Positions 1 to 8,927 of a DNA stretch of 64,000 nucleotides are shown here, in pieces; positions within the stretch are counted from its first letter, which is position 1, and every line of letters starts with the position of its first letter. The stretch is from contig CALDUT010000020.1 of the NCBI GenBank assembly GCA_937924775.1, positions 62,001 through 126,000 on the forward strand. Direction: 5' to 3'. This DNA comes from an uncultured Gemmata sp. GTDB taxonomy: Bacteria; Planctomycetota; Planctomycetia; Gemmatales; Gemmataceae. The notes beneath the pieces are model-generated. The model saw nothing but the letters and a program-made list of their open reading frames with translations, did no database searches and was not told the DNA's origin. A program made the position numbers and the translations under genes.

Positions 1-224
1 ACGCGGGGTGTTGGAGCGTGGGGGTGGTCGATTCGAGTAACGAGATGGGCTTGAGTGCCGAAGAATTCGCCGCGTTGGCCGCGGACGCGAAAGCCACTCG
101 CCGCGCCGCTGTCAGCCGGCGTTTCACCGCTGCCGGGGCCCACGCGGTTATCGACACGCTCGCAGAACTGCCGGCCCTCATCGACGCATTCAATGCCCGG
201 CTGAAACGCGGTCAGCGGCCGTGA
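1..224 (+). CDS. phnX: phosphonoacetaldehyde hydrolase, C-terminal fragment (cut by window edge)
   Basis: Only the last 73 or so codons lie in the window; the frame is open to the left edge. The readable part begins AGCWSVGVVDSSNEMGLS and ends with AGAHAVIDTLAELPALID. This matches the end of phosphonoacetaldehyde hydrolase, a HAD-fold enzyme that splits phosphonoacetaldehyde into acetaldehyde and phosphate during 2-aminoethylphosphonate breakdown. In the family the equivalent segments read roughly GMWTVGV..GNE.GLS and AGAHYVID. The GTG at 18 is internal and is not a real start. The nucleophile and cap domain are outside the window, so activity cannot be judged. Confidence 0.75.
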   Translation, partial: AGCWSVGVVDSSNEMGLSAEEFAALAADAKATRRAAVSRRFTAAGAHAVIDTLAELPALIDAFNARLKRGQRP

Positions 225-256
225 AAGTCTGCTTCAACGTCACAATCCCCGCCGGA

Positions 257-262
257 TACAAT
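257..262 (+). promoter_or_regulatory. candidate -10 box upstream of the cytochrome gene
   Basis: TACAAT matches the sigma-70-type TATAAT box at five of six bases. It sits 31 bases before the ATG at 294, just ahead of the ribosome-binding site. The -35 region (TTCAAC, 18 bases upstream) is weak. Prediction only. Confidence 0.3.
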
Positions 263-293
263 AGGGAATGCACGCAAAGGGAGGGAGTTGGCC

Positions 294-1643
294 ATGCTCC
301 GGTTCGTTCTTGTCGTAACTCTAGTTCTTCCAAAAGCTTATGCCTTCGCTGCCGAACGGGAACCGACACCGGCCGAACGCGGCTACCAGGCCCTGACCCA
401 AACCGCGTTCATCCCGGGGTTCTGGTCGACCAACGCCCTTGCCAATGCGTGGAAACAGTGGGGCCTGAAGGAAAAACCCGCCGATTACGACGCCGCTATC
501 CGCGAACGCTACGGCCTTCACCCGGCCCCGTACCCCAACGACGGCCTACCCATGGGGCTGCGCAAAGCCCCGCTGCTGCTGAAAACCGGTATTGGGCTGG
601 ATTGTATGCTCTGCCACGGCGGCTCGATCCTGGGGAAGAGCTACATTGGCCTGGGCAACAGCACGCTCGACGTGCAAGCGCTTTTCGAGGAGCTGGCCCG
701 GGCCGACGGACTGAGCGGGAAACTCCCCTTCACCTTCAGCAATGTTCGCGGAACCAACGAAGCCGGCGGCTTCGGCGTCTACTTGCTCGGCTACCGCAAA
801 CCAGACATGACGCTCAAAAGCGAGTGGACCAACCTCGGCTTGCACGACCATCTGTGCGAAGATGTTCCGGCATGGTGGCTGATGAAGAAAAAGAAAAGCC
901 TCTACTACACCGGGGCCGCCGACGCCCGCTCGGTGCGCACCCTGATGCAATTCATGATGCACCCGTTGACACCCGCCAAAGACTTCCCCAAACACGAAGC
1001 CGCTTTCCGCGACATTCAACAATACCTCCTCAGCCTCGAACCACCCAAGTATCCCTTCCCCATCGACGCAGCCAAAGCCGCGAAAGGCGAAATCCTGTTC
1101 CAACAACACTGTGCGGAATGCCACGGCACCTATGGGGAGAAATGGACCTATCCGAATAAAATCATCGCCCTGGAGGAAATCGGGACCGACCCGGCCCGCT
1201 ACTACGGCATCGAACGCACCTACGGAGAAGCCTATCTCGAATCGTGGTTCGGTCAGGAAAAGGGCGAATGGAAGTTCCCCGGACAGCGGCCGCTGCGGGA
1301 AACCAAAGGCTATCAAGCCCCGCCGCTTGACGGCATCTGGGCCACCGCTCCGTACTTCCACAACGGCAGCGTTCCCACCCTCTACGGCGTGCTGAACTCG
1401 AAAGCCCGCCCCAAACTCTATAACCGCAGCTTCCAAACCGGCGAAGAGGACTACGACAAAACACACGTCGGCTGGAAAGTGACCGAATTGCATCAACTAC
1501 CTTCTGAGCCACTTTCCCCCTTGGAACGCCGCAAAATCTACGACACGACCCAGCCCGGCCGTAGCAACCGCGGTCACACCTACGGCGATGAACTGACCGA
1601 CGAAGAACGGTTCCAATTGATCGAATATCTCAAAACGCTCTGA
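294..1643 (+). CDS. secreted di-haem cytochrome c family protein
   Basis: A 449-residue exported electron-transfer or peroxidase-like protein. The N-terminus is a signal peptide (MLRFVLVVTLVL, cleavage likely near AFAAERE). Two covalent haem sites are visible, CMLCH at about residues 104-108 and CAECH at 273-277. The stretch APPLDGIWATAPYFHNGS near residue 350 is typical of the MauG/RoxA-like and cytochrome c peroxidase-like superfamily. A TTG at 288 is in frame, but the ATG at 294 is preceded by AAGGGAGGGA at 277-286 with good spacing, so that start is preferred. The substrate is unknown. The nearest left neighbour is phnX on the same strand, with about 70 bases between. Confidence 0.85.
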   Translation: MLRFVLVVTLVLPKAYAFAAEREPTPAERGYQALTQTAFIPGFWSTNALANAWKQWGLKEKPADYDAAIRERYGLHPAPYPNDGLPMGLRKAPLLLKTGIGLDCMLCHGGSILGKSYIGLGNSTLDVQALFEELARADGLSGKLPFTFSNVRGTNEAGGFGVYLLGYRKPDMTLKSEWTNLGLHDHLCEDVPAWWLMKKKKSLYYTGAADARSVRTLMQFMMHPLTPAKDFPKHEAAFRDIQQYLLSLEPPKYPFPIDAAKAAKGEILFQQHCAECHGTYGEKWTYPNKIIALEEIGTDPARYYGIERTYGEAYLESWFGQEKGEWKFPGQRPLRETKGYQAPPLDGIWATAPYFHNGSVPTLYGVLNSKARPKLYNRSFQTGEEDYDKTHVGWKVTELHQLPSEPLSPLERRKIYDTTQPGRSNRGHTYGDELTDEERFQLIEYLKTL

Positions 1644-1662
1644 AAGAGGTTTCGGCCTCAGC

Positions 1663-1691
1663 CTGATGTGGCCACGGAAACCGTGCATCAG
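1663..1691. terminator. hairpin between convergent genes
   Basis: CTGATG at 1663-1668 pairs with CATCAG at 1686-1691, and inside it ACGG (1674-1677) pairs with CCGT (1681-1684) around an AAA loop. It lies where the cytochrome gene and the convergent cupin gene end and overlaps the cupin stop. No T-run follows on either strand, so a terminator role is uncertain. Confidence 0.3.
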
Positions 1692-2191
1692 CCGCGGGGG
1701 GTGAGTAACTCGATCTCCTGGGCCAGCGCCGGCCAGCGGAAGATCAACTCGGCCCGGCGGCCGCTGCGATAATCGGCATACTCGAAACCTGGGGCGACAG
1801 TGCAGCCCAATAACGCAAAGCCCCGGTCACCGACCAGCCGCGAACCCTGCCACACGCCGGCTGGTATAACCACCTGGGGTACTTCCCCCGCCGCCAGATT
1901 CGTGCCCAGAATCACCGACCGAGCGCTGCCATCAGGCCACAGCTGCAGCATACGCACCGGCTGCCCCATGTAGAAGTGAAACACTTCGTCGCTGGCCAGA
2001 ACATGCAACTCGGAGACATGCCCCGGTTTCAGCAAATAGTAAATCGCGGTAGAAACGGCCCGCGACCCACCCTGCCCCGGTAATACCGACGCCGGCAGCA
2101 ACACTGGCGAACGATATGTTTCGCGGAAGTAGCCGCCCTCAACCGGATGCGGTTGCAACTGCAAATAACGGATGACATCCTCAGCAGTCAT
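1688..2191 (-). CDS. cupin domain protein, DUF985 family
   Basis: A 167-residue cytosolic protein. Its start (MTAEDVIRYLQLQPHPVEGG, then YFRETYRS) and its core (ELHVLASDEVFHFYMGQPV, then VIPAGVWQGSRL) are the hallmarks of the DUF985 (Cupin_5) family, a small beta-barrel of unresolved function, sometimes likened to epimerases or sugar-binding cupins. Length is normal for the family and the protein looks intact. It converges on the cytochrome gene. The reaction is unknown. Confidence 0.85.
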   Translation of the reverse strand: MTAEDVIRYLQLQPHPVEGGYFRETYRSPVLLPASVLPGQGGSRAVSTAIYYLLKPGHVSELHVLASDEVFHFYMGQPVRMLQLWPDGSARSVILGTNLAAGEVPQVVIPAGVWQGSRLVGDRGFALLGCTVAPGFEYADYRSGRRAELIFRWPALAQEIELLTPRG

Positions 2192-2350
2192 GGTTCAGAA
2201 CCACCAGCCCGTTACACAATCGGAAAAAATGGACACTGTCCCGTGCTTTCCGGCTGCCGCAGGGGCATTTGTCAAGTGACTATCACACATTCGCCCAATA
2301 TCTGTTCGGTGTCCAGATTCTGTTCAGATTGTCACTATTGTGTAACATTT

Positions 2351-3904
2351 TCAGCGCGCCGCCAGGTCAACACAGTCGCGTTTCCACGCCTGTTCAAGCG
2401 TCGCGAGATTTTCTATGCCATATTGGCGTTTTAATGCTTGCATTATGCCATAACGTTGCGCATCATTGAGGAAGATTTTGAAATTCCGTTCACCACCACG
2501 GCTGATCAGGTACTCGGTGAGGGATACGCTCTGGCAATAGAAGCCGGTGATTCCTTCGGTGGGAACGTCCTTCAGTTCAAAGAGAGCCGCGAGGGCACGC
2601 AACTCGTTCTCGCGTGCGCAACGGGGGAGAGTCTGATGATAGCGACGAATTTCTTCTGGTGAACCAGCGAGAATTGCCATAGCTTCCTCGGCCCACTTCG
2701 GTGGCGGGCTGGTGGGGAAAAGATCGGCCAGAATCACATGCGTCAGTTCGCGGGGAAGTGTGTTGGTCAGGAGGGCATCGTCATCGGCCCGCAGATCGAT
2801 GCGGCGTTCGCTGGCCCGATTGTTGACGAGCTTGACGGTGGCGTGCCCAGCCAGAACCGCGGGCTTGCCAGTAGCGCTCGCGTAGGCCGTTGCACTGGTG
2901 TGAAGAACGATATCACACTTCGGTTCCCAGACGCCGCCCGGCGGGCCCGACCATCGTTCGAAAATCTGCTTGCGGCTCGCTTCGGCGGCTTTGGCAATGC
3001 TTTGACCCAATTCCCGCTGACCGCCGTGATGAACGCGAAAACTCGCAGTTTCGCAAACATCACCACTGGCTGCGGCCACCATCGCACGGACCCCAGCGGA
3101 GGCCCCCGGCCTGGCTTTTTGGGCTTTGGTTTGGGCCGCTTGCAGAACTTCGCGACCGGCGGCCAGCAACTTGGCATTGTCGGTAATCAGTTCTAAGGCC
3201 GCGGCGACTTCCTCCACTAAAGCGGCTGCAGTCGGTGCGTCGCAGTCGGGGGCATTAATCCGATCGGCGGCTCGCTTGATGCGACAATAGGCCCAGGCCG
3301 ACTTTTGCTGAGTCGAGAGCCTGGCCGCGCCCAACTGCGCGAACAATTTCTCCGCCTGGGCGAAGTCTTGTTGGTTGAATGCGGCGATAGCTTCGTCGAG
3401 CCCCGGCTTACTGGGCGCGGGTGCGGGGGAAGCTATTTCCCACGGCGCAAGTGAAGGAACAACCGGGGGAGTCGTTGTATCGCCGGGCAAAGAAGTAACC
3501 GGTGGTACCACTGGCGTGGCATCACCAGACGAAGGCACAACCGGCGGTGGTGTTGATGAAGGCGTACTCACGGTTCCGCTGCCGCCCAGGAGTGCCAGCT
3601 TGCGTTTGGTAGAGGCCAAGCGTTCCGCGTTCGCTTGCGGCGCTTGTTCCAGTTGCCGAATCTCAGCGCGATAGGCTTCGCGTAAAAGATTCAGAAACAC
3701 GGTATTGCCATCGGCACACGCGAGTGTTTCCTCCAACACCGCAACGGCCGCAGCAGGATTGTTGCGATCGAGGGCCTGCCGGGCGGCAGCCATCGCCGAT
3801 TGCATCGCCAGTTGTTTTTCGACGGGTGGAATATCCGGTTCCACCGCCTGTACGACTAGCGCCACCAGTAGTGCGCAAGAGATGACAAACGCGAATCGGT
3901 CCAT
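2351..3904 (-). CDS. secreted peptidase-MA-like protein with altered metal motif
   Basis: A 517-residue protein with a signal peptide (MDRFAFVISCALLVALVVQA), helical repeat-like segments at about residues 30-105 and 165-265, and a low-complexity Pro/Thr/Val linker at 110-165. The C-terminal third (about 280-510) resembles gluzincin peptidases of the peptidase-MA type, with RELTH at 385-389 and WAEEAMAIL at 404-412 in the place of HExxH and the downstream glutamate. The first metal-binding histidine is arginine, so it is probably not an active protease. The protein encoded at 51600-52634 has the same layout with an intact HEVTH. Its role is unknown; binding or scaffolding is possible. Confidence 0.6.
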   Translation of the reverse strand: MDRFAFVISCALLVALVVQAVEPDIPPVEKQLAMQSAMAAARQALDRNNPAAAVAVLEETLACADGNTVFLNLLREAYRAEIRQLEQAPQANAERLASTKRKLALLGGSGTVSTPSSTPPPVVPSSGDATPVVPPVTSLPGDTTTPPVVPSLAPWEIASPAPAPSKPGLDEAIAAFNQQDFAQAEKLFAQLGAARLSTQQKSAWAYCRIKRAADRINAPDCDAPTAAALVEEVAAALELITDNAKLLAAGREVLQAAQTKAQKARPGASAGVRAMVAAASGDVCETASFRVHHGGQRELGQSIAKAAEASRKQIFERWSGPPGGVWEPKCDIVLHTSATAYASATGKPAVLAGHATVKLVNNRASERRIDLRADDDALLTNTLPRELTHVILADLFPTSPPPKWAEEAMAILAGSPEEIRRYHQTLPRCARENELRALAALFELKDVPTEGITGFYCQSVSLTEYLISRGGERNFKIFLNDAQRYGIMQALKRQYGIENLATLEQAWKRDCVDLAAR

Positions 3905-4103
3905 CGTGCGGCATCCTTGCCGGGAAGAGTCGCCGCGGCTGGCATGGGTATCACCGCCAACCGCGAAGGACGCACTCTATACGCAGAAGAGCGAACCGAG
4001 GCAAGAGGAATGTGGATTTCCAGCGGCCAAGCGACGCGGCTGAGCTACGACAAACCGCCCACCCCAGACCAGCCACGATAGGGCTTTCTCCCCGAGGCCA
4101 GCT

Positions 4104-4478
4104 TCAGAGCTGGTTGGCGACTTCATTCGCCCGTTGTTCAACGACATCGACCAACAGCGGATGCCGCCCCAACGGCTCCGCCAAAGCAAACCGGACCTGG
4201 GGGAAACGCTGCTGAAGCTCGTCGCGGGCTTCGGCGAGGTCGTCCACGACATGAACGCCGGGCGACAGGAAGTACGGAACGAGGATGACATCGGTAGCCC
4301 CAGCGGCAACACACTGCGCCCCGCCGGCTGCGATCGTCGGTTCTGCTAATTCCAGATACGACACACCCACAATGGGATAACGCCCACGGGCCCGCAGCTG
4401 CGCGGCGATGAATTCCAAATCGGCGTTGGCTTCTGCCCGGCGGCTGCCGTGGGCAATCAGTAATAGGGCCTTTGGCAC
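4104..4478 (-). CDS. cbiX: CbiX/SirB-type sirohydrochlorin chelatase-like protein
   Basis: A 124-residue single-domain class II chelatase. It begins VPKALLLIAHGSRRAEAN, where the HGS histidine is the expected metal-handling residue, and continues with VILVPYFLSPGVHVVDDL. The family inserts Co, Ni or Fe into sirohydrochlorin on the way to cobalamin or sirohaem. A TTG at 4484 is in frame, but AAGGAG overlaps it too closely; the same AAGGAG is six bases from the GTG at 4478, so that start was chosen. No other tetrapyrrole gene is in the window, so the metal cannot be inferred. Confidence 0.8.
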   Translation of the reverse strand: MPKALLLIAHGSRRAEANADLEFIAAQLRARGRYPIVGVSYLELAEPTIAAGGAQCVAAGATDVILVPYFLSPGVHVVDDLAEARDELQQRFPQVRFALAEPLGRHPLLVDVVEQRANEVANQL

Positions 4479-4544
4479 GCCCAACTCCTTCTAGCATTCG
4501 GGAGGTCAAACGATGAACCATCTTGGGGCTTTTGTGATCGTCGC

Positions 4545-7364
4545 TCAACTCCATTCCGCCTTGATACGCAGGGTTTCCCCGGCGGAGTATTCCAGCGGGA
4601 TCGCGTCGCCGTGGATTGAGATCGCATCGCGGAAGTTATCGTTCCCGTCCACGAGGGCAGCATCCTGCGGATCACGGGCAAAGCGCAACTCGGCAGCCCC
4701 GCCGAAGCCTGCCGTTTCGACGAACGAACAGGCCACCGCACGGCTGCGGCCTTCACTCGGTTCCACCGGTTTCATACTGGTGAGAATCAAACTCGGCATA
4801 TCGACATGGGCCAACCAACTCGATGGCCCCACCGGCGGCGGCCCTTTATCCGTGAACACCACCGGTGCCGGCGATACCCACCCTAACGCGGTTTGCATCG
4901 GCACATCGCGATCTGTCGCTAGAAGCAGCTCGAAGCTCCGACCACGTTCGCCCTCAGGAATGAGGATGACATCGGCCATACGCGAACCATGCCGTTGGAT
5001 GAAGGGCAAGCCCCCGGTGAAAAGGAACGACCGTTCCGCGCCCAGCCGCACTTCGAGATAATCGGGCGACACGGGTCGCGTGTAGCCAGTTTGTGCGTTG
5101 GCTCCGTTGACGCCGCGAAACAGCACAGCCCGATCATCACGCCAGCCGAAGCGGGCCCCGTAAAACGCATGCCACGGATAACCGCTTGGTTCGTGTTTGA
5201 CGTCGAGTTCGATCCGCAGCTCCAGAACGGGCCGCCCCAGCCACGCCCGTACACGCTGCCGGAAGCTCGCCAGCAGGTTGTCGCGTTCGTCGATCAGGTC
5301 TCCGGTGCTGACGATTTCACCCAAGGCCGGACCGTTATTGGTAATGCTGATGTCGCGAGCCACCATCTTGCTCCCAGGATTGTACACCAACTGCTGACCA
5401 AAGCGTGTACCGCGGCTGCGCGTGTCGCGGAAGGAGCGAATCCCGCCGGTGGTGGCGTCGATATCGCATTCGATGAACTCATTGCGTACAGTCAAGCCGT
5501 CGGCCAGGCGAATCCGGGGCTTGGGCGGTGCGGCCTGACCGCCGCGCGGCACCCACGCGAACCCCAACGCCGGGACTTCCACCACCAACTTAGCCTGTGT
5601 GCCAACAAACTCCGCTGCCTTCACCGGATCGGCCACTGGAATGATGCCGCGGAAGCCATCGATCTCCAGGGCAACCCGCCGCGTGAAGCTGCACGGATTG
5701 AACACTAGCAACCCTGGCTGCCCGTCGGCGGCGCGGGCTTGAATTCGCTCGGCGAGCCGTTTCGCCCAATATTCCTCGATGCTTACCAGTGCCGTCGCAG
5801 CTTTAGCCGCCTCTTCCGACTCGACGTTGACACCGTGAAGTTCGATCTGGTCCTCAACGTGTGCCAGTTGCCGGAGGGAAGCGTCGTCTTCAGGTGTTGG
5901 CGGTGTCAGCGAGCGATGCAGAGCCGCGAGGGTGTAGGTCGCGTCGATGCGGCGGCGCAGCCGCCAGTGCCGCGGAAAACCGCTCACCGGTTCGGGCCGG
6001 TGCAGATTCGTCACGCGGTCGTCGAGATAGTCGGCGAAGAATTCATCAGCCGGTTGTTCACCGATGTAGTCGCCACTGGTAACGCCTCCGAAGTAGCGGC
6101 TGAGGTTCGTCCACTCGCCAAACACCGGGGCCAGTTCCGACAGCGCGAGCAAATCGTGATAGTTGGCAAACGCGGGTTCCCCTTTGTGTAAGAGCGAAAC
6201 CGTCGCAGCGGAATCATAGGTGGTCGCTTGGTGCAAGTAGTAGACGAGGTTGAAGAACGTGTGCGGGTCGTGAGCGGGAAGCGGTTCGCGGGTATACGCT
6301 TCAACCGAGCGGCCATCCGGCCCGGGCCAGTTCACGGCCGACGAGCGGATGTTGGGAATCAGGCTGCCATCAGTGCTAAGCAACACCGCATGCTTGAAGC
6401 CAAAATGATACAACCAACTGGGTAGCTGCGGGTGATACGCGGCTTTCTGCCGGCCATAAACGACCGGCTCGACGCCCAAAAGCTTCTTCACCACCCGCCG
6501 CGCCGCTCGCAAGTTCCACCATTGGCTTTCGATGGGCATGAGGGCATCTTCGCGGTCACGGTACGAACCACAGCACAGATCGACGGCCTGCGGCAAATCC
6601 GGCGGTAATTTCGCCCTCAATTCCGCGAGTCGCTCCGGAGCTTGCTCCGCGAGTTGTTCGAGAGTTTCCGCCGAGGCGGCCACGATGATGGGCAGTCCGG
6701 CGGCCAGCGACGCCGGCCACGGGGCATGCAGATGTTTCGGCGCCAACTGCACCCAATCGAACCAATGAATGGAACCAGAGAAGACCGGTTCGCGACCCGC
6801 CAGCAATTTCTCGGCAGCAAGCCGCAGATGCTGCTGGTAATCGCCACCACTGGCCAGTGCCTCCACCGCAGCGACAACATCCGTCCAAAAGCCAGGACCA
6901 TCGACCAGCTTCTCGTGGTCCATCGCTTCGTAGAGCGTATCGAGCAGGGCATAGCCGTAACCCAGCCCCGCGAAGAGCCGTACCGCGTCTGCCGGGGCCT
7001 CCAACAGAGGGCCGGTTTGCCCCGCTTCCCGCAGGGCCGTCAGCAACCGCTCAAGGGTTTCTGTTCGTGAAGCGGTCGCGCGCACCACAATCGACTTGAC
7101 CTCCGCAGCCCGTTCGTTCCAATTATCTGGCTGAAATAAATGTGGACCTTCAGGAATGACATAGACAAAGCCGCTTTGGGGGAAATCATGATCGTAGGAG
7201 TTGGAAACTTGTGGCACCTGGGCCGCGCCGGCCAGTGCCGCGGGGTGCCACATCGCGGCGTAACCGTTCAGCCACGCCCCGACTTCATCCGCGGTTTGCT
7301 GAAGCGGGTAAGAAGTCGCTAACCGATACGATGACAGCAAATGCAGTTGGCGTGCTTGGCTCAT
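4545..7364 (-). CDS. large glycoside hydrolase family 38-like protein
   Basis: A 939-residue protein. The N-terminal half (about 1-500) looks like an alpha-mannosidase-type barrel, with long aromatic-rich segments such as ESQWWNLRAARRVVKKLLG and TFFNLVYYLHQATTYDS. The C-terminal half contains NEFIECDIDATTGGIRSF near residue 645, a pattern characteristic of the GH38 beta-sandwich (substrate-facing segment after the helical domain). No signal peptide is evident. The ATG at 7364 is preceded by GGAAAG; the longer in-frame extension to 7475 has arginine/cysteine-rich unlikely residues. I could not verify the catalytic aspartate, so the exact activity is uncertain. Confidence 0.6.
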   Translation of the reverse strand: MSQARQLHLLSSYRLATSYPLQQTADEVGAWLNGYAAMWHPAALAGAAQVPQVSNSYDHDFPQSGFVYVIPEGPHLFQPDNWNERAAEVKSIVVRATASRTETLERLLTALREAGQTGPLLEAPADAVRLFAGLGYGYALLDTLYEAMDHEKLVDGPGFWTDVVAAVEALASGGDYQQHLRLAAEKLLAGREPVFSGSIHWFDWVQLAPKHLHAPWPASLAAGLPIIVAASAETLEQLAEQAPERLAELRAKLPPDLPQAVDLCCGSYRDREDALMPIESQWWNLRAARRVVKKLLGVEPVVYGRQKAAYHPQLPSWLYHFGFKHAVLLSTDGSLIPNIRSSAVNWPGPDGRSVEAYTREPLPAHDPHTFFNLVYYLHQATTYDSAATVSLLHKGEPAFANYHDLLALSELAPVFGEWTNLSRYFGGVTSGDYIGEQPADEFFADYLDDRVTNLHRPEPVSGFPRHWRLRRRIDATYTLAALHRSLTPPTPEDDASLRQLAHVEDQIELHGVNVESEEAAKAATALVSIEEYWAKRLAERIQARAADGQPGLLVFNPCSFTRRVALEIDGFRGIIPVADPVKAAEFVGTQAKLVVEVPALGFAWVPRGGQAAPPKPRIRLADGLTVRNEFIECDIDATTGGIRSFRDTRSRGTRFGQQLVYNPGSKMVARDISITNNGPALGEIVSTGDLIDERDNLLASFRQRVRAWLGRPVLELRIELDVKHEPSGYPWHAFYGARFGWRDDRAVLFRGVNGANAQTGYTRPVSPDYLEVRLGAERSFLFTGGLPFIQRHGSRMADVILIPEGERGRSFELLLATDRDVPMQTALGWVSPAPVVFTDKGPPPVGPSSWLAHVDMPSLILTSMKPVEPSEGRSRAVACSFVETAGFGGAAELRFARDPQDAALVDGNDNFRDAISIHGDAIPLEYSAGETLRIKAEWS

Positions 7365-7557
7365 AATCTTTCCGAAGAGTCGGCACTCGGCCAGCGGAGG
7401 GATTGTTCGAGTGGCACACCGGCAACGCCGGCGACGTTCTTTCCACAGCAAAAAACTCTGCTGGTTATAGTACAAGATCGCTCCGCGGATGAGACGGCCC
7501 GCGCCCGGGCGAGCGCAACTTCCGACTGCGGTGGCGTTCGTGGATCGTCCCCCTATG

Positions 7558-7563
7558 TATTAT
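7558..7563 (+). promoter_or_regulatory. candidate -10 box within an imperfect palindrome
   Basis: TATTAT lies eight bases before the ATG at 7572, inside the inverted repeat TATGT(N7)ACATA at 7554-7570. There is no Shine-Dalgarno sequence before the ATG. If the box is used, transcription would begin almost at the start codon and the mRNA would be leaderless. Prediction only. Confidence 0.3.
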
Positions 7564-7571
7564 GAACATAA

Positions 7572-8792
7572 ATGACCGACACCGTACTGATTGTGGACGA
7601 TGAAGACTCTGTCCGGCGCACGTTTCACGAGTGGCTGACCGCTGCGTTACCCGGCGTGCAAGTGCTGGTGGCCCCCGATGCGGAAACCGCCCTGCGGATG
7701 GCGAACGAGCATCCCATCGACCTTGCGGTTCTCGATTGGAACCTCGGTTCTGGGTCCGACGGGCTTCGCTTGCTCGAAGACCTGGTCGAATTCCAACCGG
7801 ATGTGGTGGCGATTCTCGTAACGGGGTTTGCCCATCAAGCCACGCCGCTGGATGCGTTGCGTATGGGCGTCCGTGATTACATCGACAAAAACCAAGACCT
7901 CACACGCGAATCGTTCGTGGCTGCGGTCCGCAAACAGCTCGACCGCATTCACCCGGCCAAACACCAACGCGAACTGAACCGCCGCCTTGCGGTCTTCCGG
8001 GAAACCGTGGAGAAGATTCTGCCGATCATCCAAGCCTCAGCGGCTTTCAATGATCCCGTACCGCTGCCTGAAGCGGTGAAATCGTTCCTGCGGCTGCTTA
8101 TCCGCAGCACGCAGGCCGCGGATGGCGCCCTGATCGTGCGGCACACCACCGCCGAAGGGAGCGAATCGACCACCGCCTACAGATCGGATGGCGAGAAGCT
8201 GCCAGCGTTCCCGGTTCCCTTCAACCGGGCGCTGGCGGCCAGTGTGATCAGTTTTCACGAACCGGTCGCTCTCAACGAATTCGATCCGCAAACCCTCGGT
8301 CCGGTGGAATTGCTACCGTTCGAAGCCAACCGATCGTGCCTCCTCGCCGCCCCTCTGCGGATCAGCAGCGATACCGTGGCGGTGGTCGAATTATTCGACA
8401 AAGCCGCGCCGGGCTTCAGCGACGACGACCGCCGCTGGCTCGCCTTGGCCGCCGAAGTGGGTACCGACCTGCTCCGCCACGCGGTGGCTGAACGGCAAAC
8501 GCACCGGCTGCTCTTCGACGCGGTCGAAGCGGCGTTGGCCGCGACAGCGTCGGTGGCACAAGCACCGGCAGTGTCATCCGTCGCGGAGACACCCCCAGCG
8601 GATGTGATGCAGCGACTCAAAGAAGGGTTAGGCGCTGATACGAATTCGCTGGCGGATGCCGAAACCACACTGCGGTTGGTCGAGGCGGTACGAGCGCTGG
8701 CGATGCAACATGGCCCCCGGGCGGTAGATTATTGTGTTCGCATCGTCCGCGATCTTCACCAACTTCTGGACGAAGTGACAGGAACCAACTGA
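7572..8792 (+). CDS. response regulator with receiver and GAF-like domains
   Basis: A 406-residue cytosolic signalling protein. The receiver domain (about 1-125) starts TDTVLIVDDEDSVRRTFHEW, with the acidic pair in VDDED and the phospho-acceptor aspartate in LAVLDWNLGSGSDG. Residues about 165-310 look like a GAF domain (RSCLLAAPLRISSDTVAVVE). No DNA-binding, HPt or kinase domain is visible, so its output is probably protein-protein contact. It is followed, after 135 bases, by a subtilase on the same strand. No histidine kinase sits next to it. Confidence 0.8.
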   Translation: MTDTVLIVDDEDSVRRTFHEWLTAALPGVQVLVAPDAETALRMANEHPIDLAVLDWNLGSGSDGLRLLEDLVEFQPDVVAILVTGFAHQATPLDALRMGVRDYIDKNQDLTRESFVAAVRKQLDRIHPAKHQRELNRRLAVFRETVEKILPIIQASAAFNDPVPLPEAVKSFLRLLIRSTQAADGALIVRHTTAEGSESTTAYRSDGEKLPAFPVPFNRALAASVISFHEPVALNEFDPQTLGPVELLPFEANRSCLLAAPLRISSDTVAVVELFDKAAPGFSDDDRRWLALAAEVGTDLLRHAVAERQTHRLLFDAVEAALAATASVAQAPAVSSVAETPPADVMQRLKEGLGADTNSLADAETTLRLVEAVRALAMQHGPRAVDYCVRIVRDLHQLLDEVTGTN

Positions 8793-8927
8793 CCGAGACG
8801 GATTTCACCCTTACGGCACGCAAACGCCCTCCACACCTTGAAGGATGAAAAAGCGTTCCTTCGGGCGGTATCCTTCGTGAGTGGAGCGTGAGAGCGTACT
8901 GCTGAAGGGCCGGGATTTCAAGGACTC

